Shown here: piece by piece, positions 18,199 through 26,758 of the stretch
Layout: the number at the start of each line of letters is the position of its first letter
Numbering within the stretch: the first letter of the stretch is position 1
Origin: JANXSD01 sp043758125
Lineage (GTDB): Bacteria > Bacteroidota > Bacteroidia > AKYH767-A > OLB10
Length of the DNA: 34,796 nt
Direction of reading: 5' to 3'
NCBI GenBank assembly: GCA_043758125.1
Contig: JAYVOC010000017.1
Location: forward strand, 1 to 34,796
The notes under the pieces: model-generated
Database searches by the model: none
What the model was told of the DNA's origin: nothing
The model's input: the letters and a program-made list of their open reading frames with translations, nothing else
Program-made: the position numbers and the translations under genes

Positions 18199-19725
18199 CT
18201 ATTTACCTTCTACTTTTACTCCATCTAATTTTTTCAGATCACCATTTTGATACGTTGATGAAAGCATTAATTCTCCATCTACATCAAACGATTTCCAAAC
18301 ACCATCTTTTAAACCTAATCGATAATTACGTTCCTCTTTAATTTTACCGTTATCATAATAATATTTATGGATACCATTTTCTTGTCCTTCAAAATAGTCC
18401 CCTTCAAAAGCAAGTTTACCATTTAAATAAAATTGTTTCCACGGTCCGTCCATATTTCCTTCTACATAATTACCCTCGGCATTGTATTCTCCATTACGGT
18501 ATTTCCAAGGACCTTCACGTAAACCATTTGAATAATTTCCTTCTGCAATTAAAGTATTGTTAATATCGAATTCTTTACTGTGTCCTTCTTCTTTTCCATC
18601 CTTATACGTTTCTTCTCTTAAGGTTTTACCATCTTGATAATACCATTTCCAAATGGAATTAGGTAGATTATTTTTGTAAGATCCTTGTTGTTGAATTTGT
18701 TGATTTATATAATAGAACGTCCACATACCATCCCGTTTACCGTCTTTAAATATGCCTTCCGACTTTACCATACCATTTGAATAAAAATATTTCCATGAAC
18801 CTTGTTGCAATCCGCTTGCATCAATTATTCCACCTTCGGCAATCACTTTATCATTATCATACAATTTTGAGGAAGTGATCGTTCCCTTATTATCATATTC
18901 CCGATATACACCTTCTTTAATTCCATTGATAAGATTTACAGAAGATTTTGGATGACCATTATTAAAGTAGTCTCGTTTAATATCAAGTTTTATATTGACA
19001 GCTTCATCCGCAACTAATTCACCATTTTTATAAATCTCCATTTGTTTAACAACACCATCATCCGTAAACGTTCTAAAAACGCCATTCTTCTTATCGTCTT
19101 TCCAAGAACCTTCAGTTGATACATTTCCTGATTTAAAAAATTCTTTCCATGTACCTTGTTTAAAACCAAATTTATCGAATCGATTTATTTTTTCTTCTTT
19201 TACAAAGAAACCATTTTTATATTTTGTTAAAGTTATAATCCTTCCATCTTCTGCAAACTCTTTTGCCGTTCCATCTTCTGCACCATTTTTTAAGAAAATA
19301 ATTTTTTCAAGATATCCTTGAGGGTTATAATATTTTGCAATACTATCAGGAATACCATTATTTATCCATCGTTCCAATGCTAATTTTCCATCTGGAAAAA
19401 AATCGTTTTCCATTCCATTTTTAATTCCATTAACGTAAGTATATTCGGTAGTTTTATTTTCTTTTTCATCATAAAATTTCCAAATACCATCAAGCTTACC
19501 ATTTACACGATTTCCTTCCGATTTTAACTTTCCATTGTCGTAATACGCTTTCCAAATCCCATCAGGTTGATTATTCACAAAGTTACCTTCAGAAGAAACT
19601 TTACCGTTTGAATAATAAAATTTAATTGGGACATTTTTAGGAAGTTCTGTTACCTGAGCAAAAACAGAATTGCTAAAAAATGATAAACAGATAAAAACGA
19701 ATATATTTATTTTAATTAATCGCAT
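18199..19725 (-). CDS. Exported MORN-like repeat protein (YwqK type)
   Basis: The 508-residue protein starts with a signal peptide (IFVFICLSFFSNSVFAQ). The rest consists of about twenty short repeats of the form G-x-W-K-x-Y-Y-x-N-G-K-L-x-x-E-G, typical of MORN_2/YwqK repeats. These fold as beta-hairpin ladders. YwqK in Bacillus is annotated as an antitoxin, but most Bacteroidota repeat proteins of this type have no known toxin partner, and none is visible here. The protein is probably periplasmic or surface-exposed with an unknown binding role. The ATG at 19725 is preferred over a TTG three codons upstream. Confidence 0.85.
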   Translation of the reverse strand: MRLIKINIFVFICLSFFSNSVFAQVTELPKNVPIKFYYSNGKVSSEGNFVNNQPDGIWKAYYDNGKLKSEGNRVNGKLDGIWKFYDEKENKTTEYTYVNGIKNGMENDFFPDGKLALERWINNGIPDSIAKYYNPQGYLEKIIFLKNGAEDGTAKEFAEDGRIITLTKYKNGFFVKEEKINRFDKFGFKQGTWKEFFKSGNVSTEGSWKDDKKNGVFRTFTDDGVVKQMEIYKNGELVADEAVNIKLDIKRDYFNNGHPKSSVNLINGIKEGVYREYDNKGTITSSKLYDNDKVIAEGGIIDASGLQQGSWKYFYSNGMVKSEGIFKDGKRDGMWTFYYINQQIQQQGSYKNNLPNSIWKWYYQDGKTLREETYKDGKEEGHSKEFDINNTLIAEGNYSNGLREGPWKYRNGEYNAEGNYVEGNMDGPWKQFYLNGKLAFEGDYFEGQENGIHKYYYDNGKIKEERNYRLGLKDGVWKSFDVDGELMLSSTYQNGDLKKLDGVKVEGK

Positions 19726-19832
19726 AGTTAACAAGTATAAATCAAAAATAAATTGATCATAGTTTGACGAAGTTAAGCATCAATATTCAACCGCGAATCA
19801 TTAGTACGTAAAAACGATACAATCTGTTTTAT

Positions 19833-20837
19833 TTAAAGGCCAAGTTGGGCTGAAATTTCGAGCATACGTTTTAAAGGACGTAAGGCATCTTCACGAATTG
19901 ACTCTTGAATTAATACTTCTGGTTTTTCATATTTCATACAGAGGTACACTTTTTCTAATGTATTTAATTTCATGTGCGGACAATCATTGCATGCACAATT
20001 ATTATCTGGAGGTGCGGGTATAAAAGTCTTATTAGGTGAATCCTTTTGCATTTGGTGGAGGATACCGCTTTCAGTCGCAACAATAAAGGATTGGGCTTTA
20101 TTTTCCTTTGTAAACTTTAAGAGTGCCGTTGTTGAACCAATAAATTCGGCCATTTTTAAAACGGCTTCTTCACATTCTGGATGAGCAATAATTACTGCTT
20201 GAGGATTACGTATTTTAAGTTGAGCAATTTTTTGTTGTGAAAAAATCTCATGAACCATGCAGGTACCATTCCATAATACTAAATCGCGACCAGTTTTTTT
20301 TGCCACATAAGCACCTAAATTTTTATCAGGAGCAAAAATTATGGGTGTCTCTTTGGGTATAGAATTAACGATTTGAACTGCGTTGCTAGAGGTACAAATA
20401 ATATCACTAAGCGCTTTAATGGCAGCTGTGCAATTGATATAACTGATTACAATATGATCGGGATGAGCATCTTTAAATCGCTTAAAATCAGCTGGTGGAC
20501 AAGAATCTGCTAAAGAACATCCAGCTCTGAAATCGGGCATCACCACTTTTTTATTTGGATTCAGTAATCGGGCAGTCTCCGCCATGAAGTGAACACCAGC
20601 GAAAACGATCATATCCGCTTTTGTTTTTTCTGCTTGCTGCGCTAAACCAAGGCTATCTCCGATATAATCGGCAACATCTTGAATGTCAGAATCTTGGTAG
20701 TAATGGGCAAGGATGACAGCATTTTTCTCAATTTTTAGCTTCTTAATTTCCTCGAAAATATCTAATCTAGGATCAACTTTTTCATGAACGAAACCAGTTG
20801 TGGCAAAGTCAAAATCAGCTGAAGTGTTCGTATCCAT
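19833..20837 (-). CDS. nadA: Quinolinate synthase A
   Basis: NadA condenses iminoaspartate with dihydroxyacetone phosphate to form quinolinate, the precursor of NAD, using a [4Fe-4S] cluster. The 334-residue protein shows the start of the family fold (NAVILAHYYQDSDIQDVAD), the first cluster cysteine region ISYINCTAAIKA, the second WNGTCMVHE, and the C-terminal CACNDCPHMKLN. It is full length. It is the leftmost-reading first gene of the minus-strand arm. Its partner nadB is not in the window, so the aspartate oxidase step must be encoded elsewhere. Confidence 0.96.
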   Translation of the reverse strand: MDTNTSADFDFATTGFVHEKVDPRLDIFEEIKKLKIEKNAVILAHYYQDSDIQDVADYIGDSLGLAQQAEKTKADMIVFAGVHFMAETARLLNPNKKVVMPDFRAGCSLADSCPPADFKRFKDAHPDHIVISYINCTAAIKALSDIICTSSNAVQIVNSIPKETPIIFAPDKNLGAYVAKKTGRDLVLWNGTCMVHEIFSQQKIAQLKIRNPQAVIIAHPECEEAVLKMAEFIGSTTALLKFTKENKAQSFIVATESGILHQMQKDSPNKTFIPAPPDNNCACNDCPHMKLNTLEKVYLCMKYEKPEVLIQESIREDALRPLKRMLEISAQLGL

Positions 20838-21016
20838 TTTTTTTGTTCGTTGAGAATTTTCTAGGGAGAAGTCTGAAGTCCAACGGAGACAAAGGTCGGA
20901 GATTTAAGAGAGAAAAATATTTTTTTTTGAAAAAACTAATGAACCTTTAAGATCTTAACAGCTATTATATTTATTTAAATAATCTTTAAATAATTAGTGT
21001 TAATGATAGTCTGTTA

Positions 21017-21205
21017 GTTTGGTGTATAAAATTGTGTTGAAATGCTTGTTGTTAACGAATATTAGAATGACTTAAAGAGTAATCAACATGTTGTTAGCAG
21101 TTAAGTAACTGATATTGTAATAAAGTTCATTGTTATTAACAGATGCTTATAACCTCAACTTTTAAATGATTGTTATTTACTAATTGGTCGGTTTGGTGTA
21201 CAAAA
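21017..21205 (+). repeat. Pair of 15-base direct repeats in the strand-switch gap
   Basis: GTTTGGTGTATAAAA (21,017-21,031) and GTTTGGTGTACAAAA (21,191-21,205) differ at one base and sit 174 bases apart in a non-coding region. Their roles are unknown. They could be binding sites of one regulator or initiator, or the remains of a duplication. Confidence 0.55.
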
Positions 21206-21426
21206 GAGTTAACAAGAAACGATAACTAAATATAAAAAAAGGTGCCTTCGTATTGGTTTAATTATAAGCCAGCTTTTAAATGAGATTCCAAATTAACTTG
21301 TGATAGAGATATGAACAGGTAAAAAGGTTATTAACACAAGTACTAACAATTTTTAGCGGGGAGAATAATCAAAACGAACCTATTAATAAGGCGTAAAAGT
21401 TATCATTTTTATTCAAATAGATAATC

Positions 21427-21434
21427 TATTTTTG
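21427..21434 (+). promoter_or_regulatory. Candidate -7 box upstream of the glycosyltransferase gene
   Basis: TATTTTTG matches TAnnTTTG and lies 74 bases upstream of the ATG. No good -33 TTTG is at the expected distance, so support is weak. Confidence 0.3.
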
Positions 21435-21507
21435 GAAAGAGTAAATTCAACTATTATTTAAACCATATTTGAAACTTGAAAAATAGTAAAGGTTAAAGCG
21501 GAAGAGA

Positions 21508-22695
21508 ATGCATATTTTAATACTACCATCATGGTATAAATCATATCCTGGAGATGTACTTGGAAGTTTTTTTGAGGAGCAGGCAAGAGCTTTAAAAAAG
21601 AATGGACATCAGGTGGGAATAATATTTCAAATATTTTTTCCTTTTTCAGATATCTTTAAGAAGAAGCGAAAATATCCTGGTTATTATGATGATAATGGAA
21701 TTCCTACAATAGTTTATGGTATACAAGGATTTGTACCTCGATCGAGAAAATTTAATGATGCTTTTGAAACGTATGTTTCGCATAAAAAATTTAAAAAATA
21801 TGTTAAGCATTTTGGAATGCCCGATATTATTCATGCGCACTCTATTTTTGATGCAGGACTTTTTGGAATTGATCTTTCAAAGAGATACAATATACCTTTA
21901 GTAATTACGGAGCATTTAACACATTATATTACTGGAAAATTATCATTAGATCACGACATTCCATTAGCGCGAAAAATTTTTAGTGAAACAGATTGTTGTT
22001 TAGTTGTTGGCACTTTATTTAAAGAAGAATTAGCTAAAGCAGTAAATTTATCTTCATCAACATTTAAGGTAGTTTACAATATGGTATCTGATTTATTTTT
22101 TACGAATGTTAAAGAAAAAAAATATCAGCAAGGAGAAGAATTTGTTTTTTTTACCAATTCTTTTTTGAATCCACGAAAGAACCATCAGCTAATATTTAAG
22201 TCGCTAAAGAAAATTCTTGATAAGGGATTTAAAGCAAAATTAATTGTTGGAGGTTTTGGTGAAACAGAACACTATTTAAAGGAGCTTGTAATAGAATACG
22301 GACTTCAGCAAAATGTAGAATTTACAGGATCGTTAAGTAGAGATCAAGTGAAGGAGAATATTGATAATTGCCATGCTTTTTTATTAGCAAGTACTTATGA
22401 AACATTTGGAGTAGTATTGATAGAAGCGTTGGCAGGTGGAAGACCAATTATTACAACTGATTCTGGCGGACCTCGTGATATTATAAAAAGTGAAACTCTT
22501 GGTTTCTTATTAAAAACGTTTGAGATAAAAGAGTTCGCTTCCGCAATGGAATATATGATAACGAATTATTCAGCATATAATCAATTAGAAATTAGTAAAT
22601 ATGCTTTTGAAAATTTTTCTGAAAATGTTATATCGCAACAGTTGGTGGATATTTACAAAGAGTTGATTCAAAAGAAAGCTAAAGCTATTGAGTAG
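21508..22695 (+). CDS. GT4-family glycosyltransferase
   Basis: The 395-residue protein has the two-domain GT-B layout. The N-terminal acceptor domain begins MHILILPSWYKSYPGDVLG, with the conserved IIHAHSIFDAGLF segment at about residue 108. The C-terminal nucleotide-sugar domain holds the EX7E motif, with glutamates at about residues 298 and 306 in YETFGVVLIEALAGGRP. It is a retaining glycosyltransferase that uses a nucleotide sugar, probably for surface polysaccharide, lipid or glycoprotein assembly. The donor and acceptor cannot be deduced. It is the first gene of the plus-strand arm, and no other polysaccharide genes are beside it. Confidence 0.92.
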   Translation: MHILILPSWYKSYPGDVLGSFFEEQARALKKNGHQVGIIFQIFFPFSDIFKKKRKYPGYYDDNGIPTIVYGIQGFVPRSRKFNDAFETYVSHKKFKKYVKHFGMPDIIHAHSIFDAGLFGIDLSKRYNIPLVITEHLTHYITGKLSLDHDIPLARKIFSETDCCLVVGTLFKEELAKAVNLSSSTFKVVYNMVSDLFFTNVKEKKYQQGEEFVFFTNSFLNPRKNHQLIFKSLKKILDKGFKAKLIVGGFGETEHYLKELVIEYGLQQNVEFTGSLSRDQVKENIDNCHAFLLASTYETFGVVLIEALAGGRPIITTDSGGPRDIIKSETLGFLLKTFEIKEFASAMEYMITNYSAYNQLEISKYAFENFSENVISQQLVDIYKELIQKKAKAIE

Positions 22696-22703
22696 AAAAA
22701 AAG

Positions 22704-22730
22704 CGTCCGTTCCTGGTTAAGAAACGGACG
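22704..22730 (-). terminator. Hairpin after the glycosyltransferase gene, T-run on the minus strand
   Basis: CGTCCGTT (22,704-22,711) pairs with AACGGACG (22,723-22,730) around an 11-base loop. The stem lies nine bases after the stop codon. A run of seven A bases precedes it on the plus strand, so the classic stem plus T-run terminator is read on the minus strand. On the plus strand it is a strong hairpin without a T-run and may only protect the 3' end of the mRNA. Confidence 0.6.
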
Positions 22731-22906
22731 ACAAAATCAATGATATTTACAGGAACGTTAAAGTTGAAAAGCTAGAATAAATCATTGGATTGTTAGATTT
22801 ATGGCGGACAAGATTTATTTTTTATGGGTTTTTCTAATCAATTTAATATTCAACAAAATTCGGATCTATAAAAGCAATAAAAAAGGGTGAAACCTGCAAA
22901 TTAGGG

Positions 22907-22942
22907 GGGTATTTTTCCCGCCGTGTAAAATACCCGTTTTTT
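22907..22942 (+). terminator. Rho-independent terminator
   Basis: GGGTATTTT (22,907-22,915) pairs perfectly with AAAATACCC (22,927-22,935) around an 11-base loop. One G and six T bases follow. It would end plus-strand transcripts of the glycosyltransferase gene, about 210 bases after its stop. It lies only 49 bases upstream of the next start codon, so a role as an attenuator in the leader of the next gene is also possible. Confidence 0.8.
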
Positions 22943-22962
22943 AAATGGATTTAATCGTTTTC

Positions 22963-22977
22963 ATTTGTAAAACAAAT
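22963..22977. promoter_or_regulatory. Small inverted repeat just upstream of the orphan gene
   Basis: ATTTGT, three bases, then ACAAAT lies 14 bases before the start codon of the 267-residue gene. It could be an operator or a short mRNA hairpin near the ribosome-binding region. It is short enough to occur by chance. Confidence 0.25.
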
Positions 22978-22991
22978 CAATAACTACTCAA

Positions 22992-23795
22992 ATGAGAGTT
23001 CAACGAAGCCCAGAAGCAAATACTGGAGACCAAGGAAGTCAGATAAATACTAGTAATATAAGTGCATGGCCAATTCCTGCTACGGATAGAAATTTATTGT
23101 ACTCTTCTCGTTTTGAGGCGATGACCCAAAGTGATAATAATGAATTATTATTTATTGATAGCATTGTTAATGTGAAAATATTAATTGAGTATTATAAAAG
23201 TTATGAAAACAGTTTGTTTTTAGGGTTGCGTTTTTACCCAGGTTACGATAATAGCAATACCATTTTTTCTGTTTTATGCCTTTCAAGTGAAACCGAAGCA
23301 CACGATGCAGATCATATATTGTTAAGAGATACCAATATAATAACAACGCTTATTCCAACCACGGCTACCATTGCAAAATCCTACATAAACCAATATTGGA
23401 CGAATGTATTTATTGATGGTCAGCCACAATCATTATTGAACAGGTATTATAAAAAATCGAGGTACTTCTCATGGGAAACTATTTTAATTTATTTATCTGC
23501 CAACATCCCAAATTTTGATGCTAATGATCCTCTTACGTTTGAGAATTATTCGTTGAATTTTGAACATGCATTTTGTAACACAGCAATGGCAGAGCGATTT
23601 ATAGGTTATGGTATTAACTTATTTCCTGGAATGGTTGCTATTGATTTATGTGGATATGCGATAATAATGCAAGTTTTAGATCAACATTACAATTCATTGA
23701 TTGACCCTAATGCAATTTATCAAGAAGGAAATTATGCAGGGAGACATTTGGAAATAGCAAAACCTTGTCCTCCATTTTGCGGTGACACCTTTTAA
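22992..23795 (+). CDS. Unrecognised 267-residue protein
   Basis: I do not recognise this protein. It has no signal peptide and no clear membrane helix. The N-terminus is polar (MRVQRSPEANTGDQGSQ). The middle is mixed alpha/beta with many aromatic residues (KSRYFSWETILIYLSANIP at about residues 154-172). The C-terminus ends in a proline/cysteine cluster, PCPPFCGDTF. Codon use looks like its neighbours. It stands between a strong terminator and a separate signalling unit, so it is probably transcribed on its own. A hairpin follows it, directly before the next gene's GTG start. Confidence 0.7.
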   Translation: MRVQRSPEANTGDQGSQINTSNISAWPIPATDRNLLYSSRFEAMTQSDNNELLFIDSIVNVKILIEYYKSYENSLFLGLRFYPGYDNSNTIFSVLCLSSETEAHDADHILLRDTNIITTLIPTTATIAKSYINQYWTNVFIDGQPQSLLNRYYKKSRYFSWETILIYLSANIPNFDANDPLTFENYSLNFEHAFCNTAMAERFIGYGINLFPGMVAIDLCGYAIIMQVLDQHYNSLIDPNAIYQEGNYAGRHLEIAKPCPPFCGDTF

Positions 23796-23818
23796 CTCAA
23801 TAAAAAAAATTATCTTGT

Positions 23819-23840
23819 TGCCTTTAATCAATAAAGGTAA
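23819..23840 (+). promoter_or_regulatory. Hairpin ending two bases before a GTG start
   Basis: TTGCCTTTA (23,819-23,827) pairs with TAAAGGTAA (23,832-23,840) with one G-U pair and a four-base loop. It ends two bases before the GTG start of the 7-TM gene, so in mRNA it would cover the ribosome-binding region. It could limit translation or mark the end of the upstream gene's transcript. Confidence 0.45.
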
Positions 23841-23842
23841 AT

Positions 23843-24511
23843 GTGTTAAAACTACTACATTATTTATGTCATGATGCAACTGTTCCATTAGGAATAATAA
23901 CAAGTCTTTTATTATTAATTCTAATAAAGAGAATTTATAAAAACGAAATAAATATTATTTTAATTGTTCTCTGCTATACGATAACAGAAATTACAGCTGG
24001 AACACTTGGTTTTCATCATCAATATAATTTATGGTTTTATAATTTAACGATTTTACCTACTTATTATTTATACGCTTATCTATATTATAAAAATTTAAAC
24101 AATGAAAGGTTAAAGAAATCAATAAAAGTAGCATCAATTTTATTTACAATAGTATACTTTATAAATAATAAATACGGACAAGGCGAAACAGGATTTAACA
24201 CCTTAACTTATATACCTGCAAATACATTTGTTGCAATTATTGCATTCATGTATATGAAACAATTTGTTGAAACCAGAGATGAAAATCCATTCTCAGATTT
24301 ATTATTTTGGTTTTCGTTAGCAACAGTTCTTGATCTTACAGGATCGATACCGACATTGTGTACATTGTCGACAATTGATTTTGCAAAAGAAGAAATAGTT
24401 TTAAATATTAATAAAATGCTTGCCTGGGTAGAATATTTGTGGTTTATAATAATAATAATTGGTTCAATATGGACAAAGGCAAAAGTGAAATTGCCATCTT
24501 CATTATCTTAA
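23843..24511 (+). CDS. Seven-helix membrane protein, likely sensor partner of the histidine kinase
   Basis: The 222-residue protein is almost entirely hydrophobic, with about seven predicted helices (first LGIITSLLLLILI, last WVEYLWFIIIIIGSIW). There is no soluble domain and I recognise no family motif. The start is GTG; the nearby ATG is out of frame and hits a stop. Its 3' end overlaps the histidine kinase gene by 43 bases, so the two are translationally linked. The kinase has only one membrane helix and no sensory domain, so this protein may supply signal detection. That role is an inference from the gene order. Confidence 0.7.
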   Translation: MLKLLHYLCHDATVPLGIITSLLLLILIKRIYKNEINIILIVLCYTITEITAGTLGFHHQYNLWFYNLTILPTYYLYAYLYYKNLNNERLKKSIKVASILFTIVYFINNKYGQGETGFNTLTYIPANTFVAIIAFMYMKQFVETRDENPFSDLLFWFSLATVLDLTGSIPTLCTLSTIDFAKEEIVLNINKMLAWVEYLWFIIIIIGSIWTKAKVKLPSSLS

Positions 24512-25263
24512 CAACTTTTGTTATTTTATTGATGATTCTTATGTTGGTTAACTTACTACTTTCTGGTAGGAATAAACGACTAAGATTCAAAAGTGAATTA
24601 GCTGAAATGAAGACGCAGTTAGAAATGGAATTAGCAAAGACAAGAGTAGAAGTTGCTGAAAGTACTTTAAACGATGTAGCGCGCGACTTGCACGATGATG
24701 TAGGACAACAAATAAGTTTTAGTATAATACAACTCAATAATTTTTTACAAGTTGCAGATCTAAATACAAACAAAACGCTTACTGAAGCAAAAGAAAGTAT
24801 GCATGATGCATTACAATCTGTTCGATCAATTTCGAAAGTTTTAAGTCATGATTATATTAGTTCCTTTGGAATTAATAATGCGATTGAACAATTATTTTCA
24901 GGACTAAAAAGAAAGGGAATTATTCAAACATCTTTAGATTTTTCGAATGAAATACATTTTGTATCAGCATCAAATGAAATTTTTGCTTTTCGCATAATTC
25001 AAGAATGTATTAGCAATACCATTAAGCATGCAGAGGCTGATCATTTATCACTTTATATTCGTGAGGAGAATAATATTATTACAATAACATATAGTGATAA
25101 TGGAAAGGGGATAAATTTCGAAATGATAAATAACGACTTCAAAAAATTCTCGATGGGATTTAGTAATCTCATCAAGCGAGCGGAATTGATGAAAGGAACA
25201 ATAACGTTTTTACCTGCAGAAAATGGTGGTCTTAAAACAGTATTAATTTTCCCAAATATTTAA
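24469..25263 (+). CDS. Sensor histidine kinase of the NarL/DesK type (HisKA_3)
   Basis: The 264-residue protein has one N-terminal membrane helix (AIFIILTTFVILLMILMLV), a coiled coil, and a HisKA_3 phosphoacceptor motif, ARDLHDDVGQQ, with the histidine at residue 75. The HATPase domain shows the N box IIQECISNTIKHAEA and the G1 box YSDNGKGINFE. It should autophosphorylate and pass the phosphate to the response regulator encoded 10 bases downstream. The frame can start at a GTG at 24439, but the ATG at 24469 gives a normal N-terminus. No periplasmic sensor domain exists, so the signal probably comes through a partner. Confidence 0.92.
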   Translation: MDKGKSEIAIFIILTTFVILLMILMLVNLLLSGRNKRLRFKSELAEMKTQLEMELAKTRVEVAESTLNDVARDLHDDVGQQISFSIIQLNNFLQVADLNTNKTLTEAKESMHDALQSVRSISKVLSHDYISSFGINNAIEQLFSGLKRKGIIQTSLDFSNEIHFVSASNEIFAFRIIQECISNTIKHAEADHLSLYIREENNIITITYSDNGKGINFEMINNDFKKFSMGFSNLIKRAELMKGTITFLPAENGGLKTVLIFPNI

Positions 25264-25273
25264 ACGGAGCATT

Positions 25274-25948
25274 ATGGAAATCAAAATTGGATTAGTAGAT
25301 GATCATCATTTGATACGTAAGGGGATACGATCATTGTTAGGAAATTTAAACAATTACGAAGTAGTTCTTGAAGCGTCGAATGGAAAAGAAATGATTCAAC
25401 AATTGGAGACAGCAGAAATGCTACCAGAAATAATATTGATTGATGTGAACATGCCGGTGATGGGAGGCGTTGAAGCGGTAAAAATAGTAACAGATAAATT
25501 TCCCGATATTAAAATGATCGCATTATCGGTGAGTGATGATGTTAAGACGATAAAGGAGATGATTGGTGCTGGGGCAAAGGCATATCTCTTTAAAGATTCA
25601 TCACCAGAATTATTTTTAAACGTTTTAGTTCAGGTGAAAGAAAACGGTTTTTTTTATGATAAAGTTGTTATAGAAAGTTTAATGTTGGCGAATAAACCAC
25701 TATCATGGGAAAACAAGAAAAAGGATAATTATAAATCGCAGCTTCAAGTACAAGAACTCACCTTAAGAGAAATAGAGTTTATCCAATATTGTTGTAGCGA
25801 ACTTACCTATAAAGAAATTGCGGAAAAAATGAAATTGAGTTATCGTACTATTGATGGACATCGAGAAGCAGTTTTTACCAAGCTTGAAGTTAAATCCAGA
25901 ACGGGGTTGGTAATTTTTGCTATTTATTTGGGTCTAGTAAAATTATAG
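25274..25948 (+). CDS. LuxR/NarL-family response regulator
   Basis: The 224-residue protein has a receiver domain with the acidic pair in LVDDHHLIRKG, the phosphoacceptor aspartate at residue 57 in LIDVNMPVMGG, and the conserved lysine in AYLFKDSS. The C-terminal LuxR helix-turn-helix includes LTLREIEFI and YKEIAEKMKLSYRTIDGHR. A GGAG stretch lies a few bases before the ATG, unusual in this window. It is the partner of the kinase immediately upstream. Its target genes are unknown; the potassium-channel gene that follows is a candidate. Confidence 0.93.
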   Translation: MEIKIGLVDDHHLIRKGIRSLLGNLNNYEVVLEASNGKEMIQQLETAEMLPEIILIDVNMPVMGGVEAVKIVTDKFPDIKMIALSVSDDVKTIKEMIGAGAKAYLFKDSSPELFLNVLVQVKENGFFYDKVVIESLMLANKPLSWENKKKDNYKSQLQVQELTLREIEFIQYCCSELTYKEIAEKMKLSYRTIDGHREAVFTKLEVKSRTGLVIFAIYLGLVKL

Positions 25949-25996
25949 GATTCTGATTGCTAAAAGATAATATCTTCGAAAGACAAAAACGTTATC

Positions 25997-26758
25997 ATGA
26001 TTCGTCAAAATTTATCTCAAAAAAGATCGATTCGTCGTCATATTAAATGGCGTGGACATGATATTTTACGAATAGAGAGTTTTAGCGATGCCATCTTCGC
26101 TTTCGCGATGACGTTGTTGGTAGTTTCATTAGAAGTTCCTAAAACATTTGTGGAATTAAAAATGGGAATGTCGGGGATGCCTGGATTTGCAATATGTTTT
26201 AGTTTATTATTTTTTATTTGGCATGATCAATATATATTCTTTCGTCATTATTATTTGAATGATACGCGAACAATATTTTTAAATGCGATATTATTATTTA
26301 CAGTTTTATTTTATGTCTATCCATTAAAATTTCTTTTCTCGTTATTGATAGATGGAAATACGTTTATTGAAAACGGAGTGACACATGAAAAATTAACAAG
26401 CTTCACACAGTTACGTGAGTTGATGGAAATTTATGGATTGGGATTTTTCTTTATCTATTTTGTTTTTTTGTTATTGTACATGAATGCGATGCGACATAAA
26501 AAAAAGTTACAACTCAATACTATCGAAATTTATCATACGAAAACAGAAATGTACAAACAAAGTTTCATGATGTTTATTGGATTATCGAGCGCCATCTGTG
26601 CCTTTCTTGTTCCCGATATTTTCGTAGGAGCCACAGGATTTATTTACATGCTTATAGGGCCAATATTATTTGTCTTATTTAAACTTCGCATTACACGAAT
26701 AAAAAAAATATTTTCTCAAAGCGAAATAGAAGAACATGATGCTTGGGTTGTTGGGTAA
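25997..26758 (+). CDS. TMEM175-family potassium channel (DUF1211)
   Basis: The 253-residue membrane protein carries the hallmark FSDAIFAFAMTLLVVSLEVP motif of bacterial TMEM175 channels on its first helix (about residues 25-44). In this family the FSD motif and nearby pore-lining residues form the potassium filter. About six helices follow. Bacterial TMEM175 proteins form tetramers with one such unit per subunit. It starts 48 bases after the response regulator stop, in the same direction. Confidence 0.9.
   Translation: MIRQNLSQKRSIRRHIKWRGHDILRIESFSDAIFAFAMTLLVVSLEVPKTFVELKMGMSGMPGFAICFSLLFFIWHDQYIFFRHYYLNDTRTIFLNAILLFTVLFYVYPLKFLFSLLIDGNTFIENGVTHEKLTSFTQLRELMEIYGLGFFFIYFVFLLLYMNAMRHKKKLQLNTIEIYHTKTEMYKQSFMMFIGLSSAICAFLVPDIFVGATGFIYMLIGPILFVLFKLRITRIKKIFSQSEIEEHDAWVVG

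Larger units (their letters stand above)
20838..21507. other. 670-bp gene-free AT-rich gap at the strand switch
   Basis: No gene, tRNA or classic riboswitch was recognised here. The gap separates minus-strand genes on its left from plus-strand genes on its right. By hand count of 20,881-21,480 there are about 97 G and 60 C on the plus strand. The 15-mer GTTTGGTGTAyAAAA occurs at 21,017 and again at 21,191, 174 bases apart. Motifs of the type GTTAAC or TTATTAAC occur several times. A long AT block lies near 20,960-21,000. No consensus DnaA box (TTATCCACA) was seen. Confidence 0.5.
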
